From Congeria kusceri (lineage: Eukaryota; Mollusca; Bivalvia; Myida; Dreissenidae), in contig CM051030.1 in the NCBI GenBank assembly GCA_027627225.1, forward strand, positions 20,479,105 through 20,543,104: DNA of 64,000 nucleotides. The letters are read 5' to 3'. Below the pieces are notes generated by a model. That model made no database searches, was not told where the DNA came from, and saw only the letters and a program-made list of their open reading frames with translations. The position numbers were made by a program, and so were the translations under genes. Below, in pieces: positions 44,910-55,684 of the stretch. Positions within the stretch are counted from its first letter, which is position 1; every line of letters begins with the position of its first letter.

Positions 44910-46587
44910 TATAAACCATGTGACCCCTTGTGCTTTGGCCAGATTAGACCCCAGGGGCATAATTTGAACAATCTTTGGAGAGGACCACTATACAATGTTA
45001 CGTTCTACATATAGGAAAACTGTGGACCTTGCCGTTTTAGAGGAGAGAATTTTTAAAATAAACCATGTCACCCCCAGGCGTGACCAGTTTTGACCCCAGG
45101 AGCATAATTTGAACAATTTTTGTAGAGGACCACATATACATACCAAATATGAAATCTCTAGGACTTGGGGTTTCAGATGAGAAGAATTTTAAAGTATTTT
45201 TTCTATATGAATTTATATAAACCATGTAACCCCTGGGTGTGGTCAGTTTTGACCCATGGGGCATAATTTGAAGAAACTTTGTAGAGGACCACTATAAGGT
45301 GTTACATACCAAATAAGAAACCTCTGGGCCTTGCGGTTTCAGGAGAGGATTTTTAAAGACATTTTGCTATTTAAGTTTATACAAACCATGTGACCCTCCG
45401 GGCATGGCCAGTTTTAACTCCAGGGGCATAATTTGAACAATCTTTGTAGAGGACCACTATATGATGTTATATACCAAATAAGAAACCATTGGGTCTTGCG
45501 GTTTCTGAGGAGACGATTTTTAGTCATTTTGTTATTTAAGTGTATAAAAATAATGTGGCCCCCAGCGTGTGGCCAGTTTTGACCCTAGGGTCATAAATTG
45601 AACAATATTTGTAGAGGACCATTATAGGATGTTACAAACCAAATATGAAACCTCTGGGCCTTGTGGTTTCAGAGCAGAAATTTTTTAAAAACATTTTGCT
45701 CTTTAAGTTCATATAAACTAAATTATGCCCCGGGGCATGGCCAGTTTTGACCCCAGGGGCATAATCTGAACAATCTTCCTAGAGGACCACTATAGGATGT
45801 TACATACCAAATACGAAACCTCTGGGCCTTGAGGTTTCAGAGGAGAATATTTTTAAGGTCATTTTGCTATATATTCTTATAAACCATGTGACTCCAAGGG
45901 CGTGGCCCATTTTGACCCCAGGGGCTAATTTGAACAAACTTTGTAAAGAACCACTAAAGGATTTTACAAATCAAATACCAAACCTCTGGGCTTTGCAGTT
46001 TCAGAGGAGAAGATTTTTAAAGTCATTTTGCTATATATTCTATATAAACCATGTGACCCCGAGGCGTGGCCAGTGTTGACCCCAGGGGCATAATTTGAAC
46101 AATCTTTGTAGAGGACCACTACAGGATGTTACATACCAAATATTAAACCTCTGGGCCTTGGGGTTTCAGAGAAGATGTTTTTAAGTTTACACTTTTTAAC
46201 TCTATTTTTAGCTCTGGTGACCTACATATGCAGTGGACCGTAACGATTTGAACAACTTTGAAAGAAGGTCACCCAATGATCATTCCTATGAAGTTTGGTA
46301 AAAATCCGCCAAGTGGTTTAGGAGATGATGTCGTTTGAATGAAAAGTTGACTATGGACGCACGCACGCATGCACGACGGACAACGGGCGATCACAAAAGC
46401 TCACCATGAGCACTTTGTGCTCAGGTGAGCTAATACAAAATGTAGTCTTTATTGCGATAACGGTCCAAATTGCTGATGGCATATGGACGACAGATGATGG
46501 ACAACGGACGATGGATGACGCCGGAGAGCTTCCTTATACCAATAGCTCACCGAGCACTACATGCTCAGGTAAGCTAACAAGTCTTAC

Positions 46588-46744
46588 CTTGAACAGTGAT
46601 GTTAACGTCTTTTGACCATGTTGATAATGCTGTTACTTCTACTGTTAATGCATAGCTCTTTGGAGGAAAAGCAGCTGCTGAGGTCCACGTCAACTCAAAG
46701 AAAATGCCACTTGCTTTAGTAGTATAATTTCCAGTAAGGACACT
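46588..46744 (-). CDS. Internal exon of the Ig-like/mucin membrane-protein gene
   Basis: On the minus strand TTTTTTAG precedes and GTAAGAC follows a 157-bp open segment with no stop in its frame. It translates as SVLTGNYTTKASGIFFELTW, then TSAAAFPPKSYALTVEV and ending SKDVNITVQ. The alternating hydrophobic pattern suggests extracellular beta strands, and NYT and NIT are N-glycosylation sequons. It accepts phase 0 from the exon at 62281-62393 and passes phase 1 (a lone G) to the last exon, where G plus AT gives Asp. No transposon repeat matches it. The call rests on splice signals, phase and composition, not on homology. Confidence 0.75.
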
Positions 46745-47440
46745 CTAAAAAAGAAATCAAACATTACTATTTTTTTTGCCTGTTAAAGGCAATCAAACTA
46801 CACGAGAACCAAATCAGGATTGACATGATTGTATGTAAATTTCAGTAAACTTGTTCATAAATCTGTCCAGTATTTTCTGACAAAAAGATTTTAAAGTTAA
46901 CAACATATCCATGTCTGAAAAACCTATGCCTGACAGCTATGTTTTTTTAACAATTGAAAGTGCTTTGCTCAAATAAATTTGGCAGTTAACAAAACAACCT
47001 TAAGTTTAAGCTTAATTTTACGGTTGTAGTGATTATGTAGTGAACATTTCACAGTATGAAAGTCCATACTGACATTTTGGGTATACGAATATTTGATTGA
47101 CATTCCGAATGAATATTCAAATAAATATTATTGATCAGTAAATAAACTTGATCGCACAAAAGGAAGCGTACCATCACATTTGAATACAGCGAAATTATTT
47201 ACTAAATTGGTGTTGTCATCTTGATTATACCAGTAGATGTAATTTTATTTCAATTATGTTTATAAATGAATTTAATTAAATTCAAATAATTGAACAAATT
47301 CCAAAAAAGATTAAACTGATAGTTTTTACTAATACGAAAAGATAAGAGACAGATCAAATCTGAAAATAAGTTATTCTGTTCAAGTGTATATGTATAAGCA
47401 ATATCTACATGCGGTTGGGTTAATGGATTTATGGCAACAA
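46745..47440. other. Intron sequence without supported feature
   Basis: AT-rich; the first bases form the polypyrimidine tract of the 46744 exon. Nothing else recognised. Confidence 0.5.
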
Positions 47441-47621
47441 ACTAGAACTCGGCGAGTCGGATGTGTCGCCTGACGGGGCATAACTCAAGTGCGATAAGAG
47501 CAATTTTGCCCCAAAACAAACTTCATCTTTCTTTTATGCCTACTTACACTTCCATAATGATTTCACACAAACTTCTCAAGTTATTGTCTGCACAAGCCTT
47601 ATTTGCACTAATTGTCTTTTA
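47441..47621 (+). repeat. 5' fragment of another pearl-like family
   Basis: ACTAGAACTCGGCGAGTCGG then TGTGTCGCC resembles the ACTAGAGC-type 5' ends (compare 55685). Only one partial core (GGGGCATAACTCAAGTGC) follows before a new element starts. Confidence 0.45.
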
Positions 47622-48180
47622 AACAAGAGGGCCCTAAGTTGCTCACCTGACTTTTAGGCATCATAATTGCTTGAAAAATTTAATAGCAGGTACATAGATG
47701 TTTGAAGTTTGAAGAAATATGGTAGAGGGTTATGAACGGAAAATCTCTATGAAAATAGCTCAAAACCCAGTAAGTGGTTTCTGACAAGAGGATTGTCAAA
47801 GTTGCCAATATGGCCATATACTGTCAAACTTGCCCACCCCCTGAGAGCCATGCTTTTCAACAAATCAAAATTATTTGAAGGAATTTGATAAAGGGTCACT
47901 CAAGGAACATTTCTTTGAAGTTATTTAGTGGTTTCTGATTAGAAGATTGTGACAGTTGCCTATACTGCCCTATAAGGTAAAACTTCCACACACCCAGGCT
48001 GAGTTGCCATGTTTTTTAAAGAATCAAAATTATTTGAAGGAATTTGGTAGAGGTCACACAACGAACATAATTTTGAAATCAGGTTAGTGGTTTCTGATAA
48101 GAAGATCGTCAAAGTTGCCTATATATTAATATACGGTCAAATTTCAACACCCCCTTGTGGCCATGTTTTTTTTAAATCCA
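47622..48180 (+). repeat. Pearl-like family E element, 5' end and cores
   Basis: ACAAGAGGGCCCTAAGTTGCTCACCTGA is the shared 5' end (28 bases, positions 47623-47650). Three E cores follow with AAGGAACATTTCTTTGAAGT, GTGGTTTCTGATNAGAAGAT and CAAATCAAAATTATTTGAAG-like blocks. It is cut off near 48180. Confidence 0.7.
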
Positions 48181-48935
48181 CTGTCTATCTCAGTGACACA
48201 TAAATATTCACTTTATAGGCACTAAATAACTGGTGAAAAATTGAAAATATTTCCCAGCCGCAGAACCTTTCCAAAACAGAACCCAGTATGGGTGAATCAT
48301 GTGCATGCAATAAGAAAGAATGGTCCAACTTCCATTGTTATTGATAGTGCAGTTAACTGAATTTTCTAGGAAACTGATGAACAATCAGGCTGATTTCAAT
48401 GAGTGTGTGATCAGTACAATTGTAGTTGTTCGCAGAACAATTATATTAACAGCTTCTGAAATCCTATGTTAGGATTCACTATGATTCTAAGGCATTTGTT
48501 ATTACGCGATAGTAAGAAGTGCCGTTCTGACTGTTTTCCAAATGCATCCATTGTTTTGGAGACTAATTTTAGTCCCTGAAAACAAACTGCTGAAACTGTG
48601 TATGAAATGCAAAGGTCGACAAATCCTGTTTCTTGTTTTATCTTACCAATTTACATTTCCTTGGGACAGTTTTCAGGGACTAATGAAATGCATATCAAGC
48701 CCACCTGTTTTCTGGTCAGTAGAGATCAATCACCTGTCATATGCCACACTTTTAACACCAGATAAAATCTTCATACAATAAACACCTTCGACCGGAAATG
48801 ATGTGAACCACATTGACTTGAGTATTTGAATGGTATGTCCACAACTCAAATAAGAGTTTTCATTGTGTTGTGTTGTTAATTGAATGGGGTCCATCGCTCT
48901 TGAGTTTTTAAAACTAGCTACTGGAATTTATTGAC
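48181..48935. other. Unassigned; one open frame of 79 codons
   Basis: A plus-strand frame at 48542-48781 contains LCMKCKGRQILF and is not part of a visible repeat. It could be a decayed exon of the transposase-derived remnant at 49629, but it has no domain I recognise. Confidence 0.35.
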
Positions 48936-48938
48936 AAC

Positions 48939-49570
48939 AAGAGCTGTCAGAGAACAGCGTGCTCGACTATTCGAAATATTTCAGTTGGTACATATTTTGG
49001 ATAGTGAAAGGGGCATACATTTGTGAAAATACAATTTTTTTGTTTAATTGAAGCCTTGTATAGTTGTTAAATTTTTGGAAAAAAAAAATTCACCACAAAG
49101 TCTATGTAAAAAGTGGGCTAACTCTGTCAAAATACAAAACAGAGTTATGGGTAATGTTGCCCCTGATACTAAAATTGATGACAAAGGTTATTTCCAAGTT
49201 TCAAGTGAATAACTTATGTAGTTTTGAAGTAACAAAACTTTTGATTGTAAACTTTAGCCAGAAAATCTATGTGAAAAAGGGGCAAGACTCTGTCAAAATA
49301 CAAAACATAGATATGGGTAATGTTGCCCCTGATACCAGAGTTGATGACAAAGGTTAGTTCCAAGTTTCAAGTGAATAACTTATTTAGTTTTGAAGTTACC
49401 AAACTTTTGAATATAAACTTTAAACAGAAAATCTAAGTGAAAAGGGGGCATAACTCTGTCAAAATAAAAAATAGAGTTATGGGTACTGTTGCCCCTGATG
49501 ATAAAGGTTAGTTCCAAGTTTCAAGTCAATAACTTGTGTAGTTTTGAAGTTACAAAACTTTTGTGTACAA
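48939..49570 (+). repeat. Pearl-like family I, 5' end and three cores
   Basis: It starts ACAAGAGCTGTCAGAGAACAG, the 5' end also used by family B at 8878 and 18795, but the cores are different: about 180 bp each with GGGGCATAACTCTGTCAAAA, GGGTAATGTTGCCCCTGATA and TTCCAAGTTTCAAGTGAATA. The same family fills 62411-62460 and 63799-64000. Confidence 0.75.
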
Positions 49571-49628
49571 CACTAGATTTTACATTTTAATAATTTGTTA
49601 TTTTAGTAATTATTTTTCATTTTGCAGG

Positions 49629-49799
49629 TAAACTGATATTTTACCAGACCGATGAAGGTGAGTTGCCATGGAAAGGCTCAAACACTGTTGTAAGCTATTA
49701 TGTACACCACTACCTGTATCGATATGGCATAGGTGAGGAAGAGGCGGTTTTCCACTTTGACAACTGTGCCGGACACAATAAACACAACTGTGTACTTGG
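49629..49799 (+). pseudogene. Transposase-derived gene remnant, exon-like block 1
   Basis: After TTTTGCAG an open segment encodes KLIFYQTDEGELPWKGSNTV, later GIGEEEAVFHFDNCAGHNKH, and runs into GTATGT. The DNC-x-G-x-NK block resembles a conserved acidic block of DDE-type, transposase-derived proteins abundant in bivalve and cnidarian genomes (from memory, not searched). Splice-like borders suggest a gene with introns. Confidence 0.5.
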
Positions 49800-50316
49800 T
49801 ATGTGTTGCGGAGATTTATTTTTTGTAAAAACTTAAGTTTGGTATACAGCTCAATTTGTTAAGATTCTTACCATTAACATTAGAGCCTGTAATGTACAAG
49901 TGTACATCATATAGTAGATCATATAGAACATCATATAGTACAGCAGTAGATCTTTAGAAGCAATGGTTCCCATTTTTACAAGGTGAATAGAAGGGACCCA
50001 GGTGTTTTAAAGGTGTTTTAGTAAGGAGTTTAACGCAGAAGTTGCATGAGTATGGAATCCATTTAAATATAATAAATTTCTTTTGAGAATCTTAAGAACT
50101 TTGCAACTGAACATTCTTTCCATTTCCAATTTCATTTTATTTCATAATTAGCTATGTAAGAATACATGAATATTTTGAAGTTACAACAGGTTTAACATAC
50201 ATATTGCAAAAAATGTGTGTTATTCACAATGAAATAAAAAAGAACAAAACATTACAATATTTTTATTGTTATAAAATATTTTTGATGTACATGAACATGC
50301 TTAACTTTTTTACAGT

Positions 50317-50590
50317 CATTGTCACGTGGAGTCGATTCAAGAAGTTGCAGAGACTGTGTACTCCTCTTCACGTTCTGGACATTATGTGCCACATCTTGGA
50401 AGAGACAGGGTTCATATGGTTAATTTCTTTGACTGGAAAACGTTCCTCGCACAATTGTTCAAACCATGGAAAAATATTAAAAAATATCAACCTTTCCTTG
50501 TTGATGCATGTAATCCAGTCTATGTATTGTGCAAAATTGTCCGCACAATAATGTTTATAATGTTTTATGTCTGTATACACTGTTATTGTA
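50317..50590 (+). pseudogene. Transposase-derived gene remnant, exon-like block 2
   Basis: After TTTTTTACAG the frame HCHVESIQEVAETVYSSS continues with VNFFDWKTFLAQLFKPWKNI and KKYQPFLVDACNPVYV. These fit the segment that follows the DNC block in the same family (W..FL..FF.P...I..Y..F). The expected middle segment is not found in 49800-50316, and the phases of the two blocks do not join (phase 1 against a one-base lead). The gene is therefore incomplete here. Confidence 0.5.
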
Positions 50591-50985
50591 ATTAGTAAAT
50601 CATCTACTTAGCTACATATAGTGCTTAAACTTTGTTTTTGTGTGTATGCGTGATCTTCATTATGTGATATTCGCCAATAGTAAAAATTAAGTACCTGTGT
50701 AGATTTGTGTATATTCCTATCTGTATTTTACTAGTATTAACATTGCTTGACATACACAAATTGCATCTTTGGATGTTGTACAGTATTTGAATTTCGAAAT
50801 ATATATGCATTCAACAATTTACGTTTTAAAATCACTTTGTAAGTTTCGGACCATTAATACATGTAAGTACAATTGCATTGAAAACCCATGTTGCATTGTT
50901 TGAATTTGTATTCTCAATTTATTGTACCAATATATTCATTCAAATTTTATACAAGTACAGTTTTTTTTTGATGACCCTAGAAACT
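50591..50985. other. No supported feature
   Basis: AT-rich sequence following the remnant. Confidence 0.45.
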
Positions 50986-50989
50986 AAAA

Positions 50990-51220
50990 CACTTACTGAC
51001 CGCAATACCAGTATTTCTCCATGAAAAAATCATGCATGGGATTAACATTCCTTTTACCGGAAACTAGGACACCAAATGTCTTTAAACTGTTTATAAACAC
51101 TAGCTTTTTACTGTCGCGACGACGCGGATTCAATCCGACTACATTCACCGTTAACATTCGGCAATCTGCACATGATATTCGCACAAAACACAAGAACCTT
51201 CGGCTAGTTTTGTAGTGTTG
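50990..51220 (-). repeat. Dispersed repeat shared with 10850-11040 (inverted)
   Basis: On the minus strand TTTAAAGACATTTGGTGTCC, AATGTTAATCCCATGCATGA and GTATTGCGGTCAG match 10940-11037. The reading frames on either strand follow the repeat. Confidence 0.6.
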
Positions 51221-51845
51221 AAAATGTAAACACCAAACGTAACTTCAAACTGTTCAAATACCATTTATTTTAAGAAAATATGTACAAGTGTTTAGGTCAT
51301 AATTAATTGGTTTATGTGTTTGTAATCTAATCATTAAACTTTAGACATTACGTTTAACGTGCATTACCTTGTTAGTGTATTTAAATGATTAATTTGCAAT
51401 TTGAAAGAAAAACATAGACCTTGACTTCACAGATGTCTTCTAGTTTGTTGTTGTTGTTGACGAGTATTATAGGCAACTCATGTTTTTCGCTGCCAATGTT
51501 TTTTTTCTCCTTTGGGGGAAAGGTGGCGGAGCCCTTTAGATGGGGAATTTTACGGCAAAAGGGGAAATATATTTTTTTAGAAAAGCATTATTAAATACTT
51601 AAATTCTACTTTGTTATAAAAATTAATCAATTGTTTTGCTAGAAATGACAACTCAGATTATGCACGAAAGTGGTTTGATGAAAGATTGCTAGGATTTTTT
51701 TATCTTAGTCAATTTTTGTCTGATTTTGGTCAAATTTTTTTTCAAAATAAAGCTTACATTCTGAGGGAAATTTTAAGGCAAATATAGGGGAAAAATATAT
51801 ACTTTTTAGCAGGGGAATGGGGCCGAATTTCGCCCCCAAATTGAC
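51221..51845. other. No gene; possible transposon pieces
   Basis: GGGGGAAAGGTGGCGGAGCC near 51510 and GGGGCCGAATTTCGCCCCC near 51820 look like repeat termini (the latter is an imperfect inverted repeat). No complete element was resolved. Confidence 0.35.
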
Positions 51846-52267
51846 CCCGGGTGCCACCAGATTTGAACCCAGGGGCATACTTTGAACAATCTTTGGAGCG
51901 GACCACTTTGCAATGTTACGTACCAAATAAAGGAAAGCTGTGGGCTTTGCCGTTTCAGAGGAGAAGATTTTTTAAGTCATTTTGCTATTTAAGTCTATAT
52001 AAACCATGTGACCCCCGGGGCGTGACCAGATTTGACCCCAGGGGCATAATTTAAACAACATTTGTAGAGGACCACTAAACGGATGTCACATACCAAATAT
52101 GAAACCTCTAGGCTTTGCGGTTTCAGAGGAGAAGATTTTTAAAGTCATTTTGCTATTTAAGTCTATATAAACCATGTGACCCCTGGGGTGTGGTCAGCTT
52201 TGACCCATGGGGTATAATTTAAACAATCTTTTGTAGAGGAACACTTGAGGATGTTACATACCAAATA

Positions 52268-52572
52268 GCCGGGTCCGGCCAGCTCAGTTGGTAGAGTGCT
52301 AGACTGTCAATCCGGGGATCGTGAGTTCGAACCCCAGCCCGGCCAAATAGCTTGTGTGGGGATTGGTCATGAAATTATTTCTACGGCCATTCTCCCCCTA
52401 CCTCTGATTCAAGTAGGGCAGTTGTCAGTTACTGGCATAGGTATGTGCACTTAGTACTGGTAAATCTCTTAGATCGGCTAAGCTTGCCCAGGAAGTGTGA
52501 GTAGGTGACCGTCGTGATATGACTGAAATACTGTTAAAAACGGCGAAAAACCCCAACAAAACAAACAAACAA
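52268..52572 (+). mobile_element. tRNA-derived SINE with 12-bp target duplication
   Basis: The head has an A box CAGCTCAGTTGGTAGAGTG and a B box AGTTCGAACCCC, with an Asp-like GTC in the anticodon position. The body ends GACTGAAATACTGTTAAAAA then CGGCGAAAAACCCC and a CAAA tail. ACATACCAAATA flanks it at 52256-52267 and 52573-52584. It belongs to a different SINE family from the copies at 24711 and 40231. Confidence 0.88.
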
Positions 52573-52789
52573 ACATACCAAATACAAAACCTCTGGGCCT
52601 TATGGTTTCAGAGGAATAAATTTTTAAAGACATTTTGCAAATAAAGTTGATATAAACCATTATACCCTAGGGCATTACCAGCTTTAAAGTAACTTTGCTA
52701 TTTAAGTCTATATAAAGCATGTGACCCCTCAGGGTGCCACCAGATTTGACCCCAGGGGCATAATTTGAACAATCTTTGTACAGGACTAC

Positions 52790-53641
52790 TACTGTAAAGT
52801 CATTATTATTCGTGGGACACTAATTTTCGTGGATTTTGTGGATAGACAAAACCACAAATTCAAGTGCCGACGAATAAATGACGCATCTGGTACCAACCAG
52901 CAAGTCCACTTCTTAAGCTGACTATGGGCAATTAAGATATCTATGTAAAGAGCATATCGCGTGTGCAATAATGAATAATAAATTAAATATTTACCATACA
53001 ATAATAACTTTTAATCCAACTTAATCCACTGTTAAGGAAATCTAAAGTATTTTAACATAACACATAACGCATCAAACCAAACGCATCTTTTTAACCTAAA
53101 GTTCATCAATCACAATTTAGAGAGCAATATACATGTCAACAGTCGTCTGCAGAAATACATTCCTAAAATGTATTTCCTGTAATATGCAGTTCTTCAGTCC
53201 AGTTAGAATAAGTCCATAACACAATCTTAAAAATGCCAATTATATACTCTTTTAAGTGGGTATATACGGTAGTGTCTGGGTAAATGCGTTTAAGTGTGAA
53301 AATCAATGGGGACTGCCTAATCCCCTTTGACAGGTCTTGATGCAGACAATAACCGGTTTCAGCCAGTTGAATTAGCAATATTCTTTACACGAAAATCATG
53401 GGATTTCTTGATTATTATTATGTATTGATTTTATTGCTGGCTGACGGTCTAGCTGGGGCGAAACAAATGATTTTAATTGGTACATGATCAAAAATTGCCA
53501 TTACATCTCTACAGAGTAGTGATGTCAAAGTGTGGATCACTGGATGTATTTTTTTTCTTCAAAATTTGAAATCCTCAAAATTGTCGTTTTTAAAGAAACA
53601 ACGAAATTTCATACCAACAAATTTTATGTATGTTTACAGTA
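52790..53641. mobile_element. TA-duplicating MITE with CTGTAAA ends
   Basis: CTGTAAAG and TTTACAG bound the element and TA flanks it. Excision gives GGACTACTATATGATGCTAC, the normal family A sequence. The segment starting TTATTATTCGTGGGACACTA has no coding capacity. The mobiliser is probably a Tc1/mariner- or pogo-type enzyme. Confidence 0.78.
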
Positions 53642-54616
53642 TATGATGCTACATACCAAATAAGAAACCTCTGGGCCTTGCGGTTTCAGAGAAGAAGATT
53701 TTAAAAGACATTTTGCTATATAAGTTTATATAAACCATGTGACCCCCTGGGCGTGGCTAGTTTTTACCCCAGGGGCATAATTTGAACAATCTTTGTAAAG
53801 GACCACTTGAGGATGTTACATACCAAAAATGAAACATCTGGGCCTTGTGGCTTCAAAGGAGATTTTAAAAGTCATTGTGCTATATATTCTATGTAAACCA
53901 TGTGACCTCCGGGGCGTGGCCCGTTTTGACGCCAGGGGCATAATTTGAACAAATTTTGTAAAGGACCACTTAAGGATGCTACATGCCAAATATGAAACCT
54001 CTGGGCCTTGCGGTTTCAGAGCAGAAGATTTTTTAAGTCATTGTGCTATATATTCTATATAAACCATGAGACCCCCGGGGCGTGGCCCGTTTTGACCCCA
54101 GGGGCATAATTTGAACAATCTTTGTAGAGGACCACTATAGGATGTTACATACCAAATATGAAACCTCTGGGCCTTGTGGTTTCAGAGCAGAAGATTTTTA
54201 AAGTCATTTTGCTATATATTCTATATAAACCATGTGACCCCCGGGGCGTGGACGGTTTTTACCCCAGGGGCATAATTTGTACAATCTTTGTAGAGGACCT
54301 CTTGAGGATGTCACATATCAAATATGAAAGCTCTGAGCCCTGCGGTTTCATAGAAGATTTTTAAAGTTTTCACTTTTTAAATCTATTTTTAGCTCTGGTG
54401 AACAAAATATTCAGCGGACCGGAAAGATTTGAACAACTTTGAAAGAGGTCCACCCAAGGATCATTTCTGTGAAGTTTGGTGAAAATCTGCCAAGCGGTTT
54501 AGGAGGAGCTGTTGTTTGAATGAAAAGTTGATGACGCACACACGCACGCATGCACACACGCACGCACGACGGACACGGGTGACCACAAAAGCTCACCATG
54601 AGCTCAGGTGAGCTAA

Positions 54617-55375
54617 AAACACACACAATCATGTCACAATCAAGTTCATAAATAAATACTTGAATGGATTGTTCATTGATATTTGTTAAACTTTAAACAC
54701 TTTCGGTATTAAGAGATATAGTATGTTAGGTCTGTTTATTTAATGGTTCATTATTTTATACATTTATTACTTAAAATTATCATGTTCAAAACAAAACTAC
54801 TTATTTTTATATCTCTAAATTGCGAAAATTTTGTGCTCACACCAAAATAACCAAAATTTTCGCCAAAAAAAATTGCGCTCACTTACTCCAAAAATTTTCG
54901 CCAAAAAAATCCAATGACTTAAGTAGTCAATTTGGTGTGGCCTTATCATGTATAATACATCGTGTTTGCTGGTTCTGGCTTCTTAACCAGAATTTAAATT
55001 CAATGATTTTTATTTTCTTCACATAAGAACACTGAACTAGCTAATAGCGCAACTATCATATTTTGCCAATAAAACATTTAAAAATTTATAACTACTGTAT
55101 TTACATGACATATGATATGGCATACCTCTCTTATTGCCCAGACTGTCCATGATAACGCGTCGGGGGTTATATTTTAAGTTATTATATGGTCATTTAGATG
55201 TCTTCATACAATCTGATTTACTGGTTCTAATATTCAATTTTAATATTATTGTATTTTCAATGTATTTGCAAAACATTCTGCCAAACATACCATAATGGGT
55301 CTTAAGTACCAATTGGTACTTAGTTATTTGGACGAGTCGATAAGATCCATTGGACCCTATGATATTGAACAGTGC
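54617..55375. other. No gene; short duplicated word
   Basis: AAAATTTTCGCCAAAAAAA occurs at 54854 and 54893, each followed by different sequence, and GCGCTCAC or TGCTCAC lies beside them. Otherwise unassigned. Confidence 0.45.
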
Positions 55376-55586
55376 ACTACCTTTCCTGGTCCAATCTGGC
55401 CCATTATTGAAGCTATATGAGATTTTATGATTATACACAAACTGTGCAAGTTTGGTAAAGACTGAATGAAAAGTGACGTCTATCACATCAATGAGCCCAA
55501 TTGTCCATGCATTAACCATGACAGATGACACAGGACAGTCCCCCTATACCAATAGCTCACCAAGCACAAAGTGCTCATGTGAGCTA
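55376..55586 (+). repeat. Pearl-like family F, 3' end
   Basis: One F core (CCTGGTCCAATCTGGCCCAT, GTGCAAGTTTGGTAAAGACT) leads to the F terminal block (GACAGTCCCCCTATACCAAT) and a hairpin with AGCTCACC and GTGAGCT arms around GAGCAC/GTGCTC-type sequence, ending GAGCTAA. Confidence 0.7.
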
Positions 55587-55684
55587 AGAAGTGAACCATA
55601 TTTACTTAGTTATAAGACGGGAAAATTTACCTCTTATTTTGATTAAAAAGTTAGGGGCCTGTCTTATAAGATCATCCTGAAACA

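Larger units (their letters stand above)
42656..46433 (+). repeat. Pearl-like family A element, complete, with internal insertion
   Basis: It starts CAAGAAGGCTCTGAGGGCCC and CTAACCTGAG. One partial core is split by the TACCGTAA element at 42831-44909, then about seven cores run to 46190, followed by the tail block, an ACGCACGCATGCACGACGG microsatellite and the 3' hairpin CTCACC/GGTGAG with GAGCAC/GTGCTC, ending GAGCTAA. Confidence 0.8.
41886..46577 (+). repeat. Pearl-like family F element hosting a nested family A element
   Basis: F cores (GGGCAATAACTCTGGTGTTT, TGAAGTCTCTATCCTGAATA) run from about 41960 to 42655. F resumes at 46434 with ACAAAATGTAGTCTTTATTG and closes with the 3' hairpin AGCTCACCGAGCAC/GGTAAGCT at 46547-46577. 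Joining the two sides restores AAGATTGAATACAAAATG, the normal F core sequence. The F 3' end lies eight bases from the splice donor of the exon at 46588. Confidence 0.75.
51846..54616 (+). repeat. Pearl-like family A element with SINE and MITE insertions
   Basis: About ten A cores run from 51850 to 54330, interrupted at 52268-52572 and 52790-53641. The tail block at 54390, an ACGCACGCATGCACACACGC microsatellite at 54535-54575 and the 3' hairpin AGCTCACC/GGTGAGCT (54592-54614) complete the element, which ends GAGCTAA. Confidence 0.8.

Noticed and set aside
48542..48781. 79-codon frame as an upstream exon of the transposase-derived remnant
   Set aside because: No motif of that family is visible and the intervening 850 bp is a pearl-like element, so the link is speculative.
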